Notes under the pieces: generated by a model | Told to the model about the DNA's origin: nothing | The model's input: the letters and a program-made list of their open reading frames with translations, nothing else | The model's database searches: none | In this document: piece by piece, positions 1 to 6,182 of the stretch | How the letters are laid out: every line of letters starts with the position of its first letter | How positions within the stretch are numbered: position 1 is the stretch's first letter | Made by a program: the position numbers and the translations under genes | Assembly: GCA_003447535.1 (NCBI GenBank) | Contig: DLYY01000020.1 | Span: 1-6,182, forward strand | Length of the DNA: 6,182 nucleotides | Reading direction: 5' to 3' | Source: Bacteroidota bacterium | GTDB taxonomy: Bacteria > Bacteroidota > Bacteroidia > Chitinophagales > UBA8649

Positions 1-145
1 TGATGATGGAATGGTAGGCCAACAGGTTTTCGCTGGAGAGGCTACTCGCCTGGCTTACATGACTGACGAGGCACAAGAGGGACGAGATGCCTTTTTAGAA
101 AAGAGAAAGCCCAACTTCAAGGATGTGAAGCGCTTATCGCTGTAG
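1..145 (+). CDS. menB: 1,4-dihydroxy-2-naphthoyl-CoA synthase, C-terminal end (partial)
   Basis: Only the last 47 codons and the TAG stop are in the window; the first complete codon begins at position 2 and the gene runs off the left edge. MenB is a crotonase-fold enzyme that closes the second ring of o-succinylbenzoyl-CoA in menaquinone synthesis, in the cytoplasm. The visible tail carries the family's characteristic ending: an AGEAT segment, then LAYMTDEAQEGRDAF and LEKRKPNF. This closely resembles the C-termini of E. coli and Bacillus MenB as I remember them, and is not typical of general enoyl-CoA hydratases. In characterised MenB proteins the C-terminal helix reaches a neighbouring subunit, and a tyrosine in it lies at that subunit's active site; the Tyr in LAYM (residue 19 of the visible part) is the likely equivalent. 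The tail ends in a short basic stretch, DVKRLSL. The next gene is convergent and begins its stop codon 15 bases away. The main alternative would be another crotonase, which the EGRDAF/EKRKP motif makes unlikely. Confidence 0.9.
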   Translation, partial: DDGMVGQQVFAGEATRLAYMTDEAQEGRDAFLEKRKPNFKDVKRLSL

Positions 146-160
146 TCAAGAAAATGAAAA

Positions 161-1636
161 CTATTCCTTTGGGATTTTTAGGTTAACACCCTGTTCAACT
201 AAGAGAACGTTTGTAATGGTGTTTTCTCTGAGAATATCCTCGACGCGAACGCCATATTCATAAGCAATGTCAAAGATTGATTCACCGAAGCGGACACGGT
301 GATACACACACTCGCAGTTCTCGTCATATTCATCAGATTGCACGCCTACCCCATCGGGCCTTTCTCCATCCGACACGTAGGGATTTAGTCCTTTGTTTTC
401 GCCTACAACTAGTCCCTGTCCCAACTCTAGCATCATCGACTCAAGGTCATTCCACTCCATTAATTCCTCGACGCTTACCGAGAAATTCATAGCAATCTTT
501 TCGAGATAATCTCCTTGTTGAACATAATAGATATTCTTACGCTCATCATAACCGCCATTTACCCTTTCATCTCGTAAAACAAAAAACAGGGTATCACTTG
601 TCAGATAAATATCTTGTTCCAAAGCATAAAATCTCGCTGACTTATCAGAAGGAATATTCAAAGAGAATCCATTTTGATAATAAGGAACCCAATCTGTTTT
701 AAGCGATGGATTTAATCTCGCTAAGGCGGCAGAATCAATATCCAAGGCGACAGAGATATGGCTAATTTTTAGAGGAGAAAAGATTTCTACAGGAATACTA
801 GGAGCAATGCTGTAACTCGGATAGATAATTGGAATTTTATAGTATTCCGCATAGTGCATCGAATAGACCATCGCTATATACTTTGGGACATACTTTTGCG
901 TCTCACGTGGCAATTGAGGTTGAATATCCCAATAGGTCCTTCCACTTGCTGTTCTTGAAATAGCCCGATTCACCGTTCCAGGGCCTGCGTTGTATGATGC
1001 AAGACTAACCAACCAATCTTCGTATGTCCTGTTGGCTGCCTTTAGGTAAGCAAGGGCAGCTTGCGTTGACTTGATCGGATCACACCGTTCGTCTACCCAT
1101 GAATCAAGAGTTAAGCCAAGTCCGCGAGCAGTAGCTGGCATAATTTGCCACAATCCACGGGCTCCAGCATAACTTGTTATTTGAGGATCAAGTCCAGATT
1201 CGATGAGGGTTAGATACTTTAACTCGATTGGCATTTCTTCCTGAGCGAGCATTCCCTCAAAAATTGGAAAGTAGTATTCCGCTCTTCCTCTCAGCTTGGC
1301 CATATAGTTCCTAGCCGAGTATACCATGGTCCTAATCTCAGCGATTACTTGATCATTACATTGAAAATTAACCAAAGCGGGAATGGCTTTAAGCTGCGCT
1401 GCGATCTCTTCATCGCTTGGCTGTGGCAATTCACTTTGAGGCAGACGAATCATTGCTTTAATCTCATCATCCGTCAACACAGCGGTATCCTGCATGATTG
1501 ATAATTGAATGGAAGAATCAACATGTGAATAGTCCCAATCTGGGATATGAGAATAAAAGAAGCCTCTTTGAGCCTTTACAGAAAAGAACGTAGAGATTAC
1601 GAAAAACCCAAGAAGCAAAAACCTAAACAAGTTCAC
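161..1636 (-). CDS. secreted MltD-like lytic transglycosylase with C-terminal LysM domains
   Basis: This 491-residue protein probably cleaves the MurNAc-GlcNAc glycan bond of peptidoglycan in the periplasm, forming 1,6-anhydro-MurNAc ends. Residues 1-22 look like a signal peptide: Arg5, a hydrophobic core, and VKA before Gln23 as a signal peptidase I site. There is no lipobox Cys, unlike E. coli MltD, which is a lipoprotein. The SLT domain spans about 120-265. It has the ES motif with the presumed catalytic Glu146, GLWQIMP at 161-167, SYNAGPG at 214-220 and a TQKYVPKYIA segment at 246-255. A LysM-like but degenerate stretch lies at about 283-328. Clearer LysM modules lie at about 369-411 and 445-488, joined by an acidic linker containing a CEC triplet (441-443). 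The start is GTG at 1636-1634: no ATG gives a better signal peptide, because the overlapping ATG at 1638-1636 is followed at once by TGA. The gene starts 2 bases after the queA stop, so co-transcription with queA is likely. No Shine-Dalgarno sequence is visible. The class is certain; the exact cellular role is not. Confidence 0.93.
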   Translation of the reverse strand: MNLFRFLLLGFFVISTFFSVKAQRGFFYSHIPDWDYSHVDSSIQLSIMQDTAVLTDDEIKAMIRLPQSELPQPSDEEIAAQLKAIPALVNFQCNDQVIAEIRTMVYSARNYMAKLRGRAEYYFPIFEGMLAQEEMPIELKYLTLIESGLDPQITSYAGARGLWQIMPATARGLGLTLDSWVDERCDPIKSTQAALAYLKAANRTYEDWLVSLASYNAGPGTVNRAISRTASGRTYWDIQPQLPRETQKYVPKYIAMVYSMHYAEYYKIPIIYPSYSIAPSIPVEIFSPLKISHISVALDIDSAALARLNPSLKTDWVPYYQNGFSLNIPSDKSARFYALEQDIYLTSDTLFFVLRDERVNGGYDERKNIYYVQQGDYLEKIAMNFSVSVEELMEWNDLESMMLELGQGLVVGENKGLNPYVSDGERPDGVGVQSDEYDENCECVYHRVRFGESIFDIAYEYGVRVEDILRENTITNVLLVEQGVNLKIPKE

Positions 1637-1638
1637 AT

Positions 1639-2685
1639 CTAAATAATTAACATCGCATCCCCATAGCTGTAGAAGCGATACTTTTCTTTGATGGCCTCTT
1701 CATAAGCCTTCATGATTAAGTCATATCCACCAAAGGCACAAACCATGATAATCAAGCTTGATTTAGGCAGATGAAAGTTTGTTAGCATTGAATTAGCGAT
1801 TGAAAACTCAAAGGGAGGGTATACAAATAGATTCGTCCAACCTTGTCCTTCTTTTAATCGACCATAGGCTGAGACAGAAGACTCAACTGCCCTCATCGAT
1901 GTCGTACCAATAGAGCAGATTCGTTTTCCTGCATCAAGCGCAGTATTGATGGTTTCAACCGCCTGATTATTCACCATATAAAACTCAGCATCCATTTTAT
2001 GCTTAGATAAATCCTCTACTTCAATCGAACGAAAGGTACCGAGTCCAGTATGTAAGGTAACCTCGGCCATATTCACCCCGTTGAGCTCCAGCCGTTTCAT
2101 CACCTCCCGACTAAAATGCAACCCAGCAGTAGGAGCAGCAACAGCACCATCAACCTTTGCATAGATCGTCTGATATCGACTTTCATCTATCTCCTCAGAA
2201 TCTCTTTTAATATATTTTGGAAGAGGCGTAGATCCTAAACCAAACAAGACCCTTTTGAAATCCTCTTGAGAGCCTTCGAAAAAGAATCGAACAGTTCGAC
2301 CACGAGAAGTGGTGTTATCTACAACTTCGGCAACGAGTTCATCATCACCAAAATAAAGCTTGTTGCCCACTCGAATTTTACGTGCTGGGTCGACCAATAC
2401 ATCCCACAACATTTGCTCTTTGTTTAGCTCGCGAAGCAAAAACACTTCTATTTTCGCTCCTGTCTTTTCCTTCTGGCCATACAATCTTGCAGGAAAAACT
2501 TTTGTGTTATTCATAGCAAGAGTATCCCCTTCTCCAAAATAATCGATAAAGTTTTTGAAGGTTTTGTGTTCGATGGTTTTTTTTGCGCGGTCGATGACCA
2601 TTAATCTGCTCTCATCGCGTTGCTCGGTAGGAAACTCCGCAATAAGTTCATTTGGCAATTCGTATTTAAAGTGAGAAAGCTTCAT
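1639..2685 (-). CDS. queA: S-adenosylmethionine:tRNA ribosyltransferase-isomerase
   Basis: QueA transfers and isomerises the ribosyl group of S-adenosylmethionine onto preQ1 (7-aminomethyl-7-deazaguanine) at wobble position 34 of tRNAs with GUN anticodons. The product is epoxyqueuosine, and adenine and methionine are released. The enzyme is cytoplasmic. Family motifs run the full length (numbered from the ATG at 2694): NNTKVFPARL at 62-71, YQTIYAKVDGAVAAPTAGLHF at about 174-194, VTLHTGLGTF at 212-221, IGTTSMRAVES at 262-272, TNFHLPKSSLIIMVCAF at 305-321 and a YGDAMLI ending. The start at 2685 gives 348 residues beginning MKLSHFKYELP, the usual QueA N-terminus. A GGAGG at 2699-2695 sits 9 bases upstream of it. 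The in-frame ATG at 2694 would add MER, but it touches GGAGG with no spacer. The gene heads a minus-strand pair with the transglycosylase and is divergent from the permease. Nothing is truncated. The identification is secure; only the start is open by three codons. Confidence 0.96.
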   Translation of the reverse strand: MKLSHFKYELPNELIAEFPTEQRDESRLMVIDRAKKTIEHKTFKNFIDYFGEGDTLAMNNTKVFPARLYGQKEKTGAKIEVFLLRELNKEQMLWDVLVDPARKIRVGNKLYFGDDELVAEVVDNTTSRGRTVRFFFEGSQEDFKRVLFGLGSTPLPKYIKRDSEEIDESRYQTIYAKVDGAVAAPTAGLHFSREVMKRLELNGVNMAEVTLHTGLGTFRSIEVEDLSKHKMDAEFYMVNNQAVETINTALDAGKRICSIGTTSMRAVESSVSAYGRLKEGQGWTNLFVYPPFEFSIANSMLTNFHLPKSSLIIMVCAFGGYDLIMKAYEEAIKEKYRFYSYGDAMLII

Positions 2686-2694
2686 TCGTTCCAT

Positions 2695-2699
2695 CCTCC
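2695..2699 (-). promoter_or_regulatory. Shine-Dalgarno sequence of queA
   Basis: On the minus strand this reads GGAGG within TTTTGGAGG. Nine bases separate it from the ATG at 2685-2683, whereas the ATG at 2694-2692 follows with no gap. It therefore favours the downstream ATG as the queA start. It is the only clear Shine-Dalgarno match ahead of any start in this window. Confidence 0.7.
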
Positions 2700-2745
2700 A
2701 AAATTACTACTAACTTGCATTCTTTAGCGAATCTAAATTCATTCA
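2700..2745. promoter_or_regulatory. divergent intergenic region between queA and the permease, presumed promoters
   Basis: These roughly 46 AT-rich bases are the only space between two divergent genes, so transcription signals for both must lie here or reach into the coding regions. This is inferred from layout. I could not identify a convincing -35/-10 pair, or the Bacteroidota -33/-7 pair, at correct spacing on either strand. The plus-strand stretch just before the permease ATG (TCTAAATTCATTCA) has no Shine-Dalgarno sequence. No operator-like palindrome stands out. Confidence 0.4.
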
Positions 2746-4002
2746 ATGTTGCGCATTTTATTTCGCAGTTTATTCACCGGTTTTCTTGAGATATGGTCTC
2801 ATAAACTTCGATCTACGTTATCCTTTTTTGGAGTCTTCATCGGCGTGCTCTGTATTATGACCGTTTTCGCTTCTGTCGATTCATTGGAGCGCAACATATC
2901 TGGCAGCATAAACTCTCTTGGAAATGATGTTGTCTATGTACAAAAATGGCCATGGGATTTTGGAGAAGGTTATCCCTGGTGGGAGTACATGAATCGACCC
3001 GAAGTTAGTGAGGATGAATACCTTGCCATCCGCCACCGTATCCGTTCTTCCCAAGCGGTATGTTACCTCGAAGTCATTGAAAACCAACAAGCAATTTCAT
3101 CATGGACCACCATGGATGCTGTTAACCTAGTCAGTGTATCAGAAGGCTATGAAAAGATCCGCAGTCTTCAGTTAACTAGTGGACGATTCTTTAGTCAACG
3201 AGAAAATCACAACGGAGAACCCGTCGCTATTCTAGGTGGGAGTATTGCATTAGAGCTGTTTCCCAAAGCAGTCAGTGCAATAGGGCAAAAAATCAAGATG
3301 AGTAATACAGAGGTTCGTGTCATCGGTGTGTTGCAGGAAGAAGGACAAGATATTCTTAATCTTAGTTTGGATAATGACATTATTGTATCCAATGCCTTTA
3401 TCAATAAAGCGATGGGAAGGGAAACCTTTGGAAGCCCACTCATCATGGCCAAAGTCAAGGAAGGACAATCCATGGATGAGGCCAAGGCGGAACTAGCCTT
3501 TCTTATGCGCTCCGTGCGTTACCAAAATATCCAATCCAAAGACGACTTTGCGATCAACGAAACGAGTTTGTTGGCCAATGCTTTCACCAAAGTGTTTGAA
3601 GTGGTCAATCAAGCGGGACTCTTCATTGGGATCTTTTCCATCCTTGTTGGCGGCATTGGCATTCTCAATATAATGCTCGTATCTGTTCGTGAGCGGAGAG
3701 TCTACATAGGCATAAAAAAAGCATTAGGTGCCAAGCGATATGTCATCATGCTCGAGTTTTTGATTGAAGCTGTTATGCTTTGTTTGATTGGAGGGAGCTT
3801 GGGAATGATAGGGAGTTACGGCTTTTTAAACGTGGCAAACCTTATCATCGCACAAAGTGGCGCATCGATAGTACTGAGCCTTTCCCAACAAAATGTTGTG
3901 CTCGGCCTTGGCTTATCTACAGCCATTGGTCTACTTGCCGGTGCTATACCCGCTTATTTGGGAGCTTCACTTGATCCTGTAAAAGCGATTCGTAAAATCT
4001 AA
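2746..4002 (+). CDS. ABC transporter permease, MacB/FtsX family
   Basis: This 418-residue inner-membrane protein has the four-helix layout of MacB-type (type VII ABC) permeases. One N-terminal membrane segment (about 24-44) follows the basic SHKLRSTLS stretch. A large periplasmic domain of the MacB_PCD type (about 45-285) comes next, then three C-terminal helices at about 288-312, 333-362 and 383-405 (FtsX domain). IGIKKALGAK (321-330) after the second helix is the cytoplasmic coupling region that contacts the ATPase in this family, and the end LDPVKAIRKI matches the usual (D/E)P(V/I)xA(L/I)R tail. A Trp- and Pro-rich stretch, KWPW...YPWWEYMNRP (67-85), lies early in the periplasmic part. Such permeases act with a separate ATP-binding protein in export or mechanical transmission across the envelope; the substrate cannot be told. 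No ATPase gene is adjacent: queA lies divergently on one side, and the sugar kinase ends convergently on the other, sharing 4 bases. No Shine-Dalgarno sequence is visible before the ATG. Confidence 0.92.
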   Translation: MLRILFRSLFTGFLEIWSHKLRSTLSFFGVFIGVLCIMTVFASVDSLERNISGSINSLGNDVVYVQKWPWDFGEGYPWWEYMNRPEVSEDEYLAIRHRIRSSQAVCYLEVIENQQAISSWTTMDAVNLVSVSEGYEKIRSLQLTSGRFFSQRENHNGEPVAILGGSIALELFPKAVSAIGQKIKMSNTEVRVIGVLQEEGQDILNLSLDNDIIVSNAFINKAMGRETFGSPLIMAKVKEGQSMDEAKAELAFLMRSVRYQNIQSKDDFAINETSLLANAFTKVFEVVNQAGLFIGIFSILVGGIGILNIMLVSVRERRVYIGIKKALGAKRYVIMLEFLIEAVMLCLIGGSLGMIGSYGFLNVANLIIAQSGASIVLSLSQQNVVLGLGLSTAIGLLAGAIPAYLGASLDPVKAIRKI

Positions 4003-4934
4003 GAATTTTCCTCTAAGTCTTCTGGCCGCAGGACGTAGGTTCCCTGTATTGAACAAGCTGCTTTACCGGCTAGAAGACAGCGATGTAAAACTTCTTCGGT
4101 GTCCAAGATATTTTTGGTTGCATCAATCACTGCAGCAAAGACAGAATCACCAGCCCCGCAGACATCGGTTATCGAATGAGAGATCGCTGATTGATAATGA
4201 AATGTATTGTTTCGATCCAAAGCAGCAATACCAGCTTCAGACAGCGTCACAATAAGTTGATCACATTGCAACTTGTCTTTAGACTTTCTCATCACATCTT
4301 CTAAGTTGGTCAAGTCTGTTAAAGCAGCAACATCTATTTGATTTGCCTCGGCTAATTCTTTGCGATTTGGCTTAAAAATGGTGACCTCCTTGTAATGCCA
4401 AAAGTTGTCTCTTTTGGGATCCACTACAACGTCTACCCTAGCTTCCTTGGCCAGAGACAATATGCCTTTAATCAAATCGGAAGTCAAAAGCCCCTTATTA
4501 TAATCTTGTACAACAAGTATATCCAAATCCTTTTTTATCTCCGCCTCGAGCTTTTGAAGTACATATTCAACAAGATCAGTATCAATAGTTAAGGTGCTTT
4601 CTACGTCTACACGCATCTGATAGACTCCATCAACTAGAATACGTTGTTTGTGTGTAGTTGGTCTCCCATCCGAAAAGGAGATCACTTCGAGATTATTGTA
4701 CGTAGCTAACAGGTTTGACAAACGCTCGCCTTGCTCGTCCTTGCCAACTAACCCCATCAAAGAAACATCCCAGCCAAGACTATGCAAATTCAGCGCTACA
4801 TTTGATGCTCCACCTGCAACATACTTTGTGGAATCATGGAGAAGTATTGGAGCATCAGCTTCTGGAGATTGCCTTGTCTTTATTCCTTTGAGGAAACTAT
4901 CCAAGATTATATCACCGAGAACTAATGCGCGCAT
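3999..4934 (-). CDS. PfkB-family sugar kinase, RfaE1/HldE kinase-domain type (probable heptose-7-phosphate kinase)
   Basis: This 311-residue ribokinase-fold protein most resembles the N-terminal half of HldE (RfaE), which phosphorylates D-glycero-D-manno-heptose 7-phosphate at C1 for ADP-heptose and LPS-type glycans. Visible signatures are LGDIILDSF (6-14), RQSPEADAPIL (21-31, compare RISPEAPVPVV in HldE), GGASNVALNLHSLG (41-54), GLVGKDEQGE (61-70), VVVDPKRDNF (169-178), FKPNRKEL (187-194), VTLSEAG (229-235) and the PfkB signature TDVCGAGDSVFA (256-267), whose Asp263 is the presumed catalytic base. The cytidylyltransferase-like second half of HldE is absent, so an HldC-type partner would have to be encoded elsewhere. 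The N-terminus also starts directly at the first strand, without the leader helix I expect in HldE. The ATG at 4934 is nevertheless the only usual start codon, because an in-frame TAG lies a few codons upstream. It begins one base after the aminotransferase stop (TGATATG), which suggests coupled translation. Another sugar phosphate as substrate remains possible. Confidence 0.82.
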   Translation of the reverse strand: MRALVLGDIILDSFLKGIKTRQSPEADAPILLHDSTKYVAGGASNVALNLHSLGWDVSLMGLVGKDEQGERLSNLLATYNNLEVISFSDGRPTTHKQRILVDGVYQMRVDVESTLTIDTDLVEYVLQKLEAEIKKDLDILVVQDYNKGLLTSDLIKGILSLAKEARVDVVVDPKRDNFWHYKEVTIFKPNRKELAEANQIDVAALTDLTNLEDVMRKSKDKLQCDQLIVTLSEAGIAALDRNNTFHYQSAISHSITDVCGAGDSVFAAVIDATKNILDTEEVLHRCLLAGKAACSIQGTYVLRPEDLEENS

Positions 4935-4935
4935 A

Positions 4936-6138
4936 TCAGCTAAAATACGGAGCTAAGCGACTTACCATTTTCTCTAAGTCCTCAATAGAAGCGGCATAGG
5001 AAATACGCAAAGCATTTGGCTCGCCAAAACCTGATCCACCCACCAAAGCAACATCCAGTTGGTCTAACAAGAGCTCAGCAAGTCGATCTCCCGAAGTAAT
5101 TTCATTGCCATTGATGGACTTACCAATTGCTGCTTCAATATTGACAAACAAATAGAATGCTCCATCAGGCTTTATGTAGGACCACTCTTTAAATCCTTTT
5201 AAGGCATCGAGGAGATAATCCCTTCGTTGAATGAATGCATCACGCATGGCCAAGGTTTCATCAAGAGGCCCAAGCAAAGCAGCTTCAGCACCTTTTTGAG
5301 CCGCCGCAGAGGTACCTGAGGTAAACTGACCCTGAAGCTTACTACAAGCTTTAACAACATCTTTTGGGCCTGCTAAGTATCCGATACGCCATCCCGTCAT
5401 ACAATATCCTTTAGACATGCCATTCACTAATAAGACTTGGTCTCGAATCGCATCGTTTTTTGCAATACTTGCATGGGGGTGGCCTGTGAAATTGATGTGC
5501 TCATAAATCTCATCGGTCAAGACCCATAAGGAAGGATGTTTTTCAATAACCTTAGATAAGGCATCCAATTCCTCTTGAGAATAACACATCCCAGAGGGGT
5601 TACTGGGGCTGCTAAAAATGAGCATCTTGGCAACCTTCCCTGATGCTGAAAGACTAGCTAATGTCGATTCAATTTGTGCCGGCGTAATCTTAAACTGTTG
5701 ATCGATCCCCGTAGGCATAGGAAAAACTTCTGCGCCCGCCATCTTAGCTATACCCGCATAACTTACCCAATAAGGCACAGGAAGCAAGACAACCTCCCCA
5801 GGATTCACGAGGGTCAATACTGCATTGGCAATCGATTGCTTGGCTCCAGTCGACACGATAATCTCATCAGGAGTGTACGTAAGATTATTTTGCGTTGAGA
5901 GTTTACTGGAGATAGCCTCTCGAAGACTGAGTAATCCAGGGACTGGTGTGTACTTTGTAAAACCATCTCGTAGTGCCCTGACCCCCGCTTCTACTATAAA
6001 ATCAGGGGTTGGGGAATCAGGTTCTCCCAAGGTCAGATTGATTACCTCTTTTCCTGCTTGGCGTTTTTCCCGCGCCATTTGAGCCATCTTAATGGTAGAT
6101 GAGGTAGGAACCCGTTGGATGAGTTTGGAAAAAGTCAT
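4936..6138 (-). CDS. pyridoxal-phosphate aminotransferase, class I fold, subgroup Ib (probable aspartate aminotransferase)
   Basis: This 400-residue cytoplasmic enzyme probably exchanges amino groups between aspartate (or a related amino acid) and 2-oxoglutarate. The length and motifs match Thermus/Bacillus-type AspC: LGEPDSPTPDF (37-47), STGAKQSI (96-103), PVPYWVSY (120-127) with Trp124 expected to stack on the cofactor, SSPSNPSG (176-183) with Asn180, TDEIYEH (208-214) with Asp209 and Tyr212, NGMSKGYCMTGWRIGY (239-254) with Lys243 as the Schiff-base lysine, and ALRISYA (376-382) with Arg378 for the substrate carboxylate. All key residues are present. The PYWVSY and MTGWRIGY motifs are typical of subgroup Ib, whose members can also act on prephenate or aromatic substrates, so aspartate specificity is inferred. 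The ATG at 6138 starts just before the TFSKLIQRV helix expected at the N-terminus; no Shine-Dalgarno sequence is seen. It is the first gene of a tight pair with the sugar kinase. The functional link between the two is unclear. Confidence 0.92.
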   Translation of the reverse strand: MTFSKLIQRVPTSSTIKMAQMAREKRQAGKEVINLTLGEPDSPTPDFIVEAGVRALRDGFTKYTPVPGLLSLREAISSKLSTQNNLTYTPDEIIVSTGAKQSIANAVLTLVNPGEVVLLPVPYWVSYAGIAKMAGAEVFPMPTGIDQQFKITPAQIESTLASLSASGKVAKMLIFSSPSNPSGMCYSQEELDALSKVIEKHPSLWVLTDEIYEHINFTGHPHASIAKNDAIRDQVLLVNGMSKGYCMTGWRIGYLAGPKDVVKACSKLQGQFTSGTSAAAQKGAEAALLGPLDETLAMRDAFIQRRDYLLDALKGFKEWSYIKPDGAFYLFVNIEAAIGKSINGNEITSGDRLAELLLDQLDVALVGGSGFGEPNALRISYAASIEDLEKMVSRLAPYFS

Positions 6139-6182
6139 GGTTAGTATTGAGCTTTAGTTTAAAGCGTTTCTTGTTCTGATGC
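6139..6182 (-). promoter_or_regulatory. upstream region of the aminotransferase gene, cut by the window edge
   Basis: These 44 bases precede the aminotransferase ATG and contain no gene that I can support. They hold a small perfect inverted repeat, GCTTTA-GTT-TAAAGC (6151-6165), 13 bases before the ATG on the minus strand. A promoter is expected here or just beyond the window, but no recognisable promoter boxes are visible, so the regulatory role is inferred from position only. Confidence 0.3.

Noticed and set aside
146..178. Possible terminator between menB and the transglycosylase
   Set aside because: The best stem (ATTCC / GGGAT around a TTT loop) has a mismatch and lies in the transglycosylase coding end; there is no convincing hairpin plus T-run.
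277..492. 71-codon plus-strand open frame opposite the LysM region
   Set aside because: Composition is rich in His, Arg and Pro, as expected from the complement of real coding sequence; no motif or start signal.
2699..2706. TAATTTTG on the minus strand, matching the Bacteroidota -7 box consensus TAnnTTTG
   Set aside because: It overlaps the queA Shine-Dalgarno, so a transcript from it would start at or after GGAGG, and no TTG/TTTG -33 element lies about 20 bases upstream.
2715..2741. TTGCAT with a downstream TAAATTCA as a promoter for the permease
   Set aside because: The spacing suits neither the sigma-70 nor the Bacteroidota promoter pattern, and the -7 match is partial; too weak to annotate.
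3207..3485. 92-codon minus-strand open frame inside the permease
   Set aside because: Antisense to the MacB-type periplasmic domain; hydrophobic runs are a by-product of the opposite coding frame.
3994..4009. AAAAT-CTAAGA-ATTTT inverted repeat at the convergent stop codons as a bidirectional terminator
   Set aside because: The stem is only five A-T pairs with no G-C content; it would not form a stable terminator hairpin.
4395..4592. Plus-strand open frame inside the sugar kinase
   Set aside because: It lies wholly inside a well-supported gene on the other strand, and its translation has no recognisable motif; a shadow frame.
4648..4956. 102-codon plus-strand open frame opposite the kinase N-terminus
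   Set aside because: It is antisense to conserved kinase motifs including GGASN, and its product looks like no known family.

Overview
The window reads as an ordinary chromosomal stretch from a member of the Bacteroidota (Bacteroidetes). Five observations suggest this, all resting on recalled family resemblance rather than a search: a MltD-like lytic transglycosylase with the domain layout common in that phylum; a QueA with the YPPFEF and GGYDLIMKAYEEA style of C-terminus; an FtsX/MacB-type permease with the KWPW...YPWW segment often seen in that phylum; a moderate, slightly AT-rich base composition; and the absence of a Shine-Dalgarno sequence at four of the five visible starts.

Layout from left to right. 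Positions 1-145 (+) are the last 47 codons of menB (menaquinone biosynthesis). After 15 bases comes a convergent two-gene minus-strand unit, read right to left: queA (2685 or 2694 down to 1639), then a secreted lytic transglycosylase with LysM domains (1636-161), only 2 bases after the queA stop. A 51-60 base divergent intergenic region separates queA from an ABC-transporter permease on the plus strand (2746-4002). The permease ends convergently, with a 4-base stop-codon overlap, against a second minus-strand pair: a class Ib PLP aminotransferase (6138-4936), followed after one base by a PfkB/RfaE1-type sugar kinase (4934-3999). The last 44 bases are upstream DNA of the aminotransferase.

The genes do not form one pathway. 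They cover respiratory quinone synthesis, tRNA queuosine modification, peptidoglycan turnover, a membrane export or remodelling permease without its ATPase, amino-acid transamination, and probably activated-heptose synthesis for surface glycans. The two same-strand pairs are packed tightly enough to suggest co-transcription and translational coupling. No stretch longer than 300 bases lacks a gene. I see no RNA gene, mobile element, CRISPR array or long repeat, and nothing that qualifies as an undescribed system. The points worth a second look are start-site choices, the orphan permease, the true substrate of the sugar kinase, and a start-stop codon pair overlapping the transglycosylase start.
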